A DNA stretch of 27,653 bases from Heterostelium album PN500 (Eukaryota > Evosea > Eumycetozoa > Acytosteliales > Acytosteliaceae), in contig NC_013781.1 of the NCBI RefSeq assembly GCF_000004825.1, forward strand, positions 1 through 27,653, read 5' to 3'. Position 1 is the first letter of the stretch. Each line of letters begins with the position of its first letter. Of the stretch, positions 20,743 through 27,653 are shown in pieces. The translations under genes and the position numbers were made by a program. Below the pieces are notes generated by a model, which was not told where the DNA came from, did not search any database, and saw nothing but the letters and a program-made list of their open reading frames with translations.

Positions 20743-21291
20743 ATGCGAACAGATACAGATAGAGTTTGTTATGATTACACAACTAAAGACCTAAGAAAGA
20801 AGGCAGCGAAACATCTAGATCATGTCGTAGAGTTACAGATTATAGCATATGCTCTCAATAGCTTACCTTGTGGTACATATGATGAATTACAGCTCAAATC
20901 TATAATAGACTTTTTCAATGACTACAGATATAATATTCAGCTGGTCGATGCCGATTATAACACTCGAAAAGGAGCAGCTGTTACTAAATTGCTTTACAGA
21001 CAAGAAAAGCTCACCGACGACCTTTTTTATGAATATATTACACCCATAAAGGATTGGTTCACTAACTTGCAACGATCCCATGGACACTTAATTTTTATAG
21101 AATTAAGGACAGAGATTACAAAAATACTCGAAAGCTATAAACCAGAACCAACACCACCACCACCACCACCACCACGAAGATTCACCAATATCGATACCGA
21201 AAGTATTTCCACTATTTCAGCATCAGCATCAGCATCACAACTAAAATCACAACCAAAATCAAAATCAAAAAAAAACACAAAAGGCGGTTAG
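20743..21291 (+). CDS. Small protein of unknown function, 182 aa
   Basis: ATG 20743 after a TATA-like ctatatataaaa. Residues 1-130 look helical (KDLRKKAAKHLDHVVELQIIAYAL...). A Pro run (PTPPPPPPPRR) and a Ser/Ala/Lys tail (SASASASQLKSQPKSKSKKN) follow, ending basic. No family is recognised. 'LQIIAYALNS' resembles 'YQLIAYALMD' in the minus gene at 21990-22410, which has the same promoter repeat, so the two may be distant paralogues. Confidence 0.65.
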   Translation: MRTDTDRVCYDYTTKDLRKKAAKHLDHVVELQIIAYALNSLPCGTYDELQLKSIIDFFNDYRYNIQLVDADYNTRKGAAVTKLLYRQEKLTDDLFYEYITPIKDWFTNLQRSHGHLIFIELRTEITKILESYKPEPTPPPPPPPRRFTNIDTESISTISASASASQLKSQPKSKSKKNTKGG

Positions 21292-21387
21292 AAATAAAAA
21301 CCATTATGTATAACTATACTACTTTATTTATTTGTGGGTCTCTTATATAAGAGAGTGGATGAATTCATTTTTTATTATTATAACAAA

Positions 21388-21753
21388 ATGGATACAAATA
21401 CAGATACAGATACATCATTATTAGATGGGGAGTTTAGTTGTTTAAGTCAATTGGAAATTTTTATAGATTACAGTGACACGTACATTGAAAGAATGAAGAT
21501 ACTTCGTCTTAATGTAAAAGATTTATTAAAATTTTTAGAAAAGGAAATTCAAAAATCACCGGAACCGACAGTAGTAGTGGAAGATAATACTGAAAGAATC
21601 CCTATATATAAACCATCAATGAGATGGAGACTACAAAGAATAGAATATTTTATAGAAGAATACAACGAAAATTACTCTGAACAATTGAAGTCAACTCATG
21701 ATCAGCTAAAATATTTATTAAAAGATATACAAAAGATAATATCAGAAAAATAA
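21388..21753 (+). CDS. Small helical protein of unknown function, 121 aa
   Basis: The start ATG at 21388 follows ttattattataacaaa; an upstream in-frame GTG at 21334 is rejected. A TATA-like tcttatataagaga lies about 40 bp upstream. It begins MDTNTDTDTSLLDGEF and is then Lys/Glu/Leu-rich with two helical blocks around TERIPIYKPSMRWRLQ. No signal, membrane span or known domain. It lies between the inverted promoter repeats, in the same direction as the 20743 gene. Confidence 0.55.
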   Translation: MDTNTDTDTSLLDGEFSCLSQLEIFIDYSDTYIERMKILRLNVKDLLKFLEKEIQKSPEPTVVVEDNTERIPIYKPSMRWRLQRIEYFIEEYNENYSEQLKSTHDQLKYLLKDIQKIISEK

Positions 21754-21813
21754 AATATTATTATTATTATTGAATTATTTTATTTTTAATTTAATTTAAT
21801 TTTAATTTTATAA

Positions 21814-21942
21814 AAGAGATACGATCTAATCAATTACAAAGACGAATTATGTAGACAACTAAAACAAAAACTCTTTAGTTTACTAGAGAGTGTATTGCAA
21901 TTGACAAAAAATATACCTAATAAAATAATATTAAAATATTAA
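21814..21942 (+). other. Exon-like remnant, about 42 codons
   Basis: Open after a stop at 21811-21813, with an AG acceptor-like junction at 21815-21816 and no ATG. It encodes DELCRQLKQKLFSLLESVLQ-type helical sequence, faintly like the C-terminus of the gene just upstream (STHDQLKYLLKDIQK). No donor was found in that gene, so I read it as a broken paralogue piece or chance. Confidence 0.25.
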
Positions 21943-21989
21943 AGTTTATTCTTGAATGTTTATATACATTTATTAAATTATATTTTATT

Positions 21990-22410
21990 TTATTTTTCCA
22001 TAAGTGAAAAACCTGATTTATCGTAGGTGACGTAATAGCGTTTATCTAATTTGTTAGCATCGGCCCACTTATTGATATAAGAACTGATTTTATATGCTTG
22101 AATACCAAGCGAAACAGCCTTTGCAATGTTTTCAATTAAATTATCACCTTCTGGTACGCTATTATCAATCGAGAAAAAAGCTGTACCATTATCTCTTCTG
22201 ACAAGATCGTCCATCAATGCATAAGCTATTAATTGATAGCTATTAGTAAAATCATCTTTTGCACTTGAATCTTGAGCTTCGTTTTCTTTTACTTTTATTT
22301 GATCTTTTCTAGTATTAAATAATTTTGATATCTTGTTACATAATTAATAATTAATTTAGATTCTTTTTTTAATGGTAATTAATAGTTACCTCGCCTGTAT
22401 TTGATTGCAT
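21990..22410 (-). CDS. Two-exon small protein of unknown function, about 120 aa
   Basis: Minus strand, exons 22410-22390 (MQSNTGE) and 22331-21990. The 58-bp intron has donor GAG|GTAACT and acceptor TAACAAG, phase 0, and the second exon is fully open. The second exon has no ATG at its start, which supports the splice. The N-terminal half is charged; later it reads YQLIAYALMDDLVRRD...GIQAYKISSYINKW...YYVTYDKSGF. No known family. It lies just downstream of the right arm of the inverted promoter repeat and converges with the two plus-strand small genes. Confidence 0.6.
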
Positions 22411-22438
22411 TTGTATTTGTATTTGTTTGAAAATTAAT

Positions 22439-22542
22439 AGTGTAGAATCACCACTCGACAGGGTTTTTATTCTTTCACTTTTTAAAAAATAAATTAAAAA
22501 ATTAATTTAAATTGGTGCGAAAAAAGTGAGATAACTGTTCAC
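22439..22542 (-). repeat. Inverted promoter repeat, right arm
   Basis: Reverse complement of the 20588-20698 arm, with the identical core ACCACTCGACAGGGTTTT and the same flanking T/A runs. It lies about 30 bp upstream of the minus-strand ATG at 22410, so each arm drives a small gene pointing inward. Confidence 0.8.
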
Positions 22543-22552
22543 TTTCTCATTG

Positions 22553-22804
22553 TTAGTCGGAATGATGACTAAATTTATTTTTAATTTGAATTTTTGTTTT
22601 ATTGTTGTGGATTAACATTTGTTCAACATAACTATAAATATGATAATGCTTATGTTGATAGGTGGAAAATCTCTTATCATATATGTGTGGATAAATACTT
22701 CGTCTGGCATCTCTGGTTGTTATTGTATTATCATATAGAGTTGATAACTGGTAAAATATGTTTGAATATTTTGTAATTGTAATAGCTCTAATAAAATTTG
22801 CCAT
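22553..22804 (-). CDS. Possible small protein, 83 aa
   Basis: ATG 22804 follows an AT-rich leader. The product is Tyr/His/Thr-rich and basic (MANFIRAITITKYSNIFYQL..., RRSIYPHIYDKRFSTYQHKHY). An open frame on the opposite strand covers the same bases but starts with TTG. No domain, signal or paralogue is seen, so support is weak. Confidence 0.3.
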   Translation of the reverse strand: MANFIRAITITKYSNIFYQLSTLYDNTITTRDARRSIYPHIYDKRFSTYQHKHYHIYSYVEQMLIHNNKTKIQIKNKFSHHSD

Positions 22805-23496
22805 CTATATTTTATTGAAAATAAGATAAATCTGTCTACTCTATACTCTATTTGATACGAATTGACATTACTTTATAAACATTTATTCCCATCACTATTT
22901 TAATTGTTTTAATTAAAAATTAAAAAAAAAGATAATTGACAAGTGTCAATCAAAATATCGGAAAATTAGAAATACATCATTATTTTTTCAGTAAGATGAT
23001 GTATACTTTTTATTTAATCCTTACTGATCTAGTACTAGTATGAATCTTTGAGTATGTAATTAATATATCATCACCTTCAAATCAAATATATTCTCTGTAG
23101 AACAAATATTAAATCCTTTAATAAAATTTAAATTATGTTTATTTAAAATATACAATTTCGCTATAAGGCTTAATGTCTTCTTTTGAAACAATATACATTA
23201 CACCTTTATCATAAACTGTTTGTTTTTTTTTTTTTTTAATAAAAAACAAAAAAATAAAAAGCACAATAAAACGTTTGCAATTCTGCGACACACAAACAGT
23301 CGAAATATTAATACTTTGGTCTTTTGAACATCAAAATATACTTCTAAATTATTTAAATATATATATTATACTTAATTAAATACATATACATACAATTAAT
23401 TTTGAAACATTCAAAATGATTAAACTTATCGTTATAATGTAAATTTCAAAAGTGTAATATTTTGTTTTAAAATTGCTCAAGGCATACACAAAAAAA
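22805..23496. other. Long AT-rich spacer without a supported gene
   Basis: It holds a perfect TTGACA-AG-TGTCAA inverted repeat near 22936-22950, a hairpin with 9-bp arms (ATACATCAT at 22972-22980 and ATGATGTAT at 22996-23004) and a T15-like run near 23222. No coding frame or RNA gene is convincing. Confidence 0.5.
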
Positions 23497-23499
23497 AAA

Positions 23500-23664
23500 C
23501 CAATATAAAAATTTCTGTTAATAGATTTATAATTTCGGTGAGTTGTATTTTCTTTTCTATGATCAAATCTATTGCTATTAACTATTGATTTGTAAAAAAT
23601 AAATAAATAACAATTATTTTATTTTTACAAAACATAATAGGTGCCAAATTAAAGGCAATGAAGA
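23500..23664 (+). repeat. Dispersed repeat, copy 2 (promoter plus start codon)
   Basis: Matches 2481-2640, including TTTCGGTGA at 23533-23541, and ends at ATGAAGAG (23658). The frame from that ATG stops after five codons. The ATG at 23666 opens MYLDLSFICLKEIII...TTDTTANR up to a GTAAGC donor-like site, so a short first exon is possible. It looks like the head of a decayed or rearranged gene under the protease gene's promoter. Confidence 0.7.
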
Positions 23665-25041
23665 GATGTATTTAGATTTATCATTTATATGTTTGAAAGA
23701 GATCATTATCACACCCAAACCATCAAGGTCACCAACTACAGATACAACAGCTAACAGGTAAGCTTTATCACATAAAACTTAAAGATAATCAACCAGAATT
23801 TAAAATATACACATATCTACACAACATCAATCATATTCTTTAGTTTTATTTAAATCAAGCAAAGTTTAAACTTTTTTATTTTTTTTATTTTTTTTTATTA
23901 CTATTATTATCTATCTACAGATAATTACCTTTGCTAACAAATTTTTTATTTTTATAAAATATAATAGGTGCCAAATTATAGATTATCTTTAGACGTATCC
24001 AACAGTATCATTTATATGTTTGAAAGAGATCATTATCACACCCAAACCATCAAGGTCACCAACTACAGATACAACAGCTAACAGGTAAGCTTTATCACAT
24101 AAAACTTAAAGATAATCAACCAGAATTTAAAATATACACATATCTACACAACATCAATCATATTCTTTAGTTTTATTTAAATCAAGCAAAGTTTAAACTT
24201 TTTTATTTTTTTTATTTTTTTTTATTACTATTATTATCTATCTACAGATAATTACCTTTGCTAACAAATTTTTTATTTTTATAAAATATAATAGGTGCCA
24301 AATTATAGATTATCTTTAGACGTATCCAACAGTATCATTTATATGTTTGAAAGAGATCATTATCACACCCAAACCATCAAGGTCACCAACTACAGATACA
24401 ACAGCTAACAGGTAAGCTTTATCACATAAAACTTAAAGATAATCAACCAGAATTGAAAATATACACATATCTACACAACATCAATCATATTCTTTAGTTT
24501 TATTTAAATCAAGCAAAGTTTAAACTTTTTTATTTTTTTTATTTTTTTTTATTACTATTATTATCTATCTACAGATAATTACCTTTGCTAACAAATTTTT
24601 TATTTTTATAAAATATAATAGGTGCCAAATTATAGATTATCTTTAGACGTATCCAACAGTATCATTTATATGTTTGAAAGAGATCATTATCACACCCAAA
24701 CCATCAAGGTCACCAACTACAGATACAACAGCTAACAGGTAAGCTTTATCACATAAAACTTAAAGATAATCAACCAGAATTGAAAATATACACATATCTA
24801 CACAACATCAATCATATTCTTTAGTTTTATTTAAATCAAGCAAAGTTTAAACTTTTTTATTTTTTTTATTTTTTTTTATTACTATTATTATCTATCTACA
24901 GATAATTACCTTTGCTAACAAATTTTTTATTTTTATAAAATATAATAGGTGCCAAATTATAGATTATCTTTAGACGTATCCAACAGTATCATTTATATGT
25001 TTGAAAGAGATCATTATCACACCCAAACCATCAAGGTCACC
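23641..25041 (+). repeat. 327-bp tandem repeat array, four full units and a partial fifth
   Basis: Units start at 23641, 23968, 24295, 24622 and 24949 (GTGCCAAATT), period exactly 327 bp. Units 2-5 are almost identical; unit 1 differs over its first ~50 bp. Units 3 and 4 share gaattgaaaa where 1 and 2 have gaatttaaaa. Each full unit has a splice-like layout: a 117-bp block ending AACAG, then GTAAGC, a T-rich tract, and AG at ctacag and ataatag. No single frame runs cleanly through the units when spliced, so coding is unproven. Confidence 0.9.
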
Positions 25042-25094
25042 GACGATATGGTGAAAATAAATATTAAATCAAATCTTTAATAAATAGAATTTAT

Positions 25095-27482
25095 TTATTT
25101 CTTTACAACAATTTCCGTGAATTTCTTGATTGGTTTAGTCGACAATAATACACTTGCATGTTGTGTGCTTTCGGGCGAAGCAAATAAAATAGTTTTCGAT
25201 CGAATTAGACTTTTCATGGAAGATGTTGTTTGCTTAATACTGATAATTCTGCAATTTGATTGTTTGGCATCCTTTCTAGCTACATTACCGACACCCATGT
25301 GCGGCATCGGTAGGGGGACAAAGTCATCGACATTATGGCCCGGATAGACTGTTTCAAGAAGCTTAACAATGCAATCCAAAGGATGAATACTTTCGTTGGC
25401 TCTAATATTGAACTGATTATAGTATTGGGTAATAATAGTATTTTCGAGGATGTCGCTTGTACAAAATAGCCCAATGCGTCCACCAACCAACTCCTTTGTA
25501 AATAGCCGACCGCTTCCTAGGTCATCATAAATAAATCCCAATAGATCTCTTTCGAATGTTGCTGGATTAATTGTGGTAGAGTCTATCATAGTTCCATGCT
25601 GTTTCTTAATTTGGTCTGAAAGACTTTTCGATACAGGTTGACCAAATAATGTTGAGTTTTCCAAAATTTCTGTGCATGACAATACGCGATCTTTCGAGTG
25701 AAAAAGAAGATAGCAATCCAGATGGAGTGGGGTATATTTTACACTTTTCATTTCTTGCAAAATCTGACTGTATCTTTTGCCTTTATCCACAGCAACTGAT
25801 TTTACGATGTGATCTACTGCGTCCTTATTCAGTTTTAGCTTGGTATTTGAAACGTATTTGGGTTGGAGCCAAGTTGGATATGGATTATTTTTATCGTTCA
25901 TATCCTCATTTAGACAAACAAGATCTAAAATTGGTTTGTTATCGAATGATACATCTTCCCAAGTATGTATCATACATCCTTCTCCCTCTTTACTGATGTG
26001 TTCTTCTATCTCGTTCTCGTCTCCATTTGTTCCCATATCCAACTCCAAACCTTCACACGTTTCAATTGGTTTCTTATTCAATGGCTTAATCGGCGAGAGG
26101 TCAATATCGGACTGTTTTGTGTGATTTGTAGATGTGGGAGGAATGAATGATCTGAAATAGTACATAGATGGATCAGATATACGTCTATATCCACCCATTG
26201 AAATCAATGTTTCTGTGCCATTGGTTCCACATATATGAGAAAGTGATTCGTGATATGAGCATGGAGATATATCATGAAAAATAAATCCAGGAAACTGAAA
26301 ATTACCACGAGCATTGCCTCTTACGAATGGATCAAGAGATCTGTCATAAAAAAACATTTCTTTGAACCAATCCATCTGTGGTTCATACTCCCCGTTCGTT
26401 TGAGTATTGAGATATTCCAATGCATCTTTAATTGTTTGCTTAATCTGCGCCATCTTGCCACCAAATGTTGAGCATAATGAGGTTGAGTTAGAGTCTTTCA
26501 GATTTCCACTTCGTGTACCTTGCTTGCTATATGTCTTGCTAAAAAGTTCCCAATCAATCATCGTAACAGTTGGTGCATTGTGGAGTACAAATGTATATAC
26601 TTGAAGCTTATAGACAATTGAAAATACTTGAGTCGTGCGCCTCTTGAGATTGATTGTGAGATTCTGAGGATGTATGTCTTGATGTTCCATATCCAATACT
26701 TCAAATAAAGTGAGCTTCTGGTATAGTAGCAATAATATGATCTGCCTAAATGTTCCTGGGTGAAAGAACTCTCGTAGTACCCTTAAATCGGATGTGGGCG
26801 TCAATGTGTCTTTGAGGGTATATCCGGAGTCTGACGTTATTATAGAGGATCGATAGAATGTATCTATAAACTGGTCAAATTTGATCTTATCATTACTGTT
26901 ATTAGCAGTGCACATAATATTTCCAATACTGTGTAGATAAGACAAATCTTGCCAGTCTATTTGTATCGGAAAAAAATAGTATAGTTTCCTATAAACCGCA
27001 AATAACTCCAATGACTGTAACTCGTTATTGAATTTGCTGTAATTTGTTTTTCCTTCTCCGTTCTGATCTGAACATAGTGAGCTGTTTGCTGATGCTGATA
27101 TGTTTTGGTTATTTTGAAAGCTATTGACTCCTATATATTCTATTATTTGTTGAGTTATCTCCTGTGGTGGTTTGATATATATGTTGTTTTTGATGTATCC
27201 TGCACTCTTCAAAAGAAATAACACTTTGTTTGACTTTGATGATCTCTTTAGTCCTATGAGCTGGAGCATTCCTTCTTCTTTTATGTTAGTTGTTGATACC
27301 AATATCTCGCTGAAGCTATCTTCAGAAGGATCAATGATTTCTGTATTTTCATTATTGCTCGTTTCTTCTGTTTCTGTCTTTTTTCTTTTTGTTTTACTAG
27401 TACTATTGGGTTGATTTTTATCTTCTTGGCCGATGTCTGGCACCGTACTCTTATTCTTGTTTTTGGCTGCTCTTTTTGTCAT
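25095..27482 (-). CDS. Kinase-like domain fused to SET-like domain (795 aa)
   Basis: The start is ATG 27482 (MTKRAAKNKNK); a farther in-frame ATG at 27641 lies in the terminal palindrome and is rejected. Residues 1-60 are basic and disordered (nuclear signal-like). Residues about 190-420 have protein-kinase-fold marks: HQDIHPQN with His267, Asp269 and Asn274 in the catalytic-loop pattern HxDxxPxN, and MIDWE (Asp310) where DFG would be. A clear glycine loop and Lys/Glu pair are not seen. Residues about 655-795 resemble a SET domain: GGRIGLFCTSDILENTIITQYY, then GNVARKDAKQSNCRI in place of the usual N-HSC motif, ending KPIKKFTEIVVKK without the final Tyr. Both domains are divergent, so activity is uncertain. 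Possible role: chromatin or substrate modification. The tandem array abuts its 3' end. Confidence 0.7.
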   Translation of the reverse strand: MTKRAAKNKNKSTVPDIGQEDKNQPNSTSKTKRKKTETEETSNNENTEIIDPSEDSFSEILVSTTNIKEEGMLQLIGLKRSSKSNKVLFLLKSAGYIKNNIYIKPPQEITQQIIEYIGVNSFQNNQNISASANSSLCSDQNGEGKTNYSKFNNELQSLELFAVYRKLYYFFPIQIDWQDLSYLHSIGNIMCTANNSNDKIKFDQFIDTFYRSSIITSDSGYTLKDTLTPTSDLRVLREFFHPGTFRQIILLLLYQKLTLFEVLDMEHQDIHPQNLTINLKRRTTQVFSIVYKLQVYTFVLHNAPTVTMIDWELFSKTYSKQGTRSGNLKDSNSTSLCSTFGGKMAQIKQTIKDALEYLNTQTNGEYEPQMDWFKEMFFYDRSLDPFVRGNARGNFQFPGFIFHDISPCSYHESLSHICGTNGTETLISMGGYRRISDPSMYYFRSFIPPTSTNHTKQSDIDLSPIKPLNKKPIETCEGLELDMGTNGDENEIEEHISKEGEGCMIHTWEDVSFDNKPILDLVCLNEDMNDKNNPYPTWLQPKYVSNTKLKLNKDAVDHIVKSVAVDKGKRYSQILQEMKSVKYTPLHLDCYLLFHSKDRVLSCTEILENSTLFGQPVSKSLSDQIKKQHGTMIDSTTINPATFERDLLGFIYDDLGSGRLFTKELVGGRIGLFCTSDILENTIITQYYNQFNIRANESIHPLDCIVKLLETVYPGHNVDDFVPLPMPHMGVGNVARKDAKQSNCRIISIKQTTSSMKSLIRSKTILFASPESTQHASVLLSTKPIKKFTEIVVKK

Positions 27483-27619
27483 ATATATTGTACTGATAGG
27501 TGTGTCCCAAAAATAAAATAAAATTGAATTATGAATTATGGTCGAGTAAGTAATAAATCTAACCAAAAATTTTTTTTTGGAAAAAAAATGAGAGGAGACC
27601 CCTTTTTTCGAGGGGTGGC
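27483..27619. other. Right flank and upstream region of the kinase-SET gene
   Basis: AT-rich upstream DNA with T9 and A8 runs, then gagaccccttttttcgaggggtggc, which holds a small CCCCT/AGGGG stem. GGGGTCTC and GCCAC occur here in inverted orientation relative to the left edge. No gene. Confidence 0.5.
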
Positions 27620-27653
27620 ACCTAAAACCAGGTGCCAGCACCTGGTTTTAGGT
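27620..27653. repeat. 34-bp near-perfect palindrome at the window end
   Basis: ACCTAAAACCAGGTGC, a CA spacer, and the exact reverse complement GCACCTGGTTTTAGGT: 16-bp arms with a 2-base centre, ending at the last base. It may be a hairpin end, a terminal inverted repeat or an assembly fold-back. Confidence 0.9.

Noticed and set aside
22594-22776. Plus-strand open frame opposite the 22553-22804 candidate
   Set aside because: It starts with TTG and has no supporting feature.
23641-25041. CRISPR-like array
   Set aside because: Units are 327 bp and nearly identical throughout, with no short repeat and unique spacer pattern.
27483-27641. 53-residue N-terminal extension of the kinase-SET gene
   Set aside because: It begins inside the terminal palindrome and lacks conserved features; ATG 27482 begins a typical basic disordered tail.

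Overview
The window looks like nuclear DNA of a social amoeba (dictyostelid) or a close relative. It is very AT-rich, with genes closely packed on both strands. Introns are few, short (about 58-96 bp) and AT-rich, with GTAAGT/GTATGT-type donors. Proteins carry Asn, Thr, Gln and acidic low-complexity runs, and one gene has the B-box plus acidic stretch plus propeller-like layout common in dictyostelids. This assignment is inference; no marker gene is present. No rRNA, tRNA or CRISPR array was seen.

Layout. 0.3-1.0 kb: a two-exon gene with an integrase-type HHCC (H2C2) zinc module. 1.0-2.3 kb: an unrecognised two-exon gene on the minus strand. 2.6-4.0 kb: a degenerate H2C2 module fused to an intact-looking Ulp1/C48-type cysteine protease. 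4.0-5.3 kb: a small membrane protein and a secreted Cys-rich protein, both minus. 5.7-11.3 kb: one four-exon gene (about 1777 aa) joining an H2C2 module, a protease-like domain without its catalytic His, Gly/Phe/Asn repeats, a long coiled coil and an acidic tail. 11.4-12.5 kb: a fourth H2C2 gene with a coiled coil, minus. 12.9-14.9 kb: a B-box gene, minus. 15.2-16.7 kb: a secreted protein with a duplicated domain, minus. 17.2-20.0 kb: a membrane glycoprotein precursor laid out like a bunyavirus (phenuivirus-like) Gn-Gc precursor, whose C-terminal half looks like a class II membrane fusion protein. 20.0-22.8 kb: several tiny genes between two inverted promoter repeats. 23.5-25.0 kb: a duplicated promoter running into a 327-bp tandem array. 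25.1-27.5 kb: a gene joining a kinase-like domain and a SET-like domain. The window ends in a 34-bp near-perfect palindrome.

How the genes may fit together (inference). Four H2C2 genes without an integrase catalytic core, an Ulp1-type protease with a pseudo-protease relative, coiled-coil proteins, a viral-type fusogen and other secreted proteins in 20 kb do not look like an ordinary housekeeping region. They suggest a virus-like or transposon-derived locus, or a rapidly evolving host locus built from such parts. No DNA polymerase B, capsid protein, packaging ATPase, DDE integrase core or tyrosine recombinase is recognisable, so a complete Polinton, virus or transposon cannot be claimed. Several gene models were built by joining adjacent open frames across GT-AG introns that keep frame; exon coordinates are in the entries.
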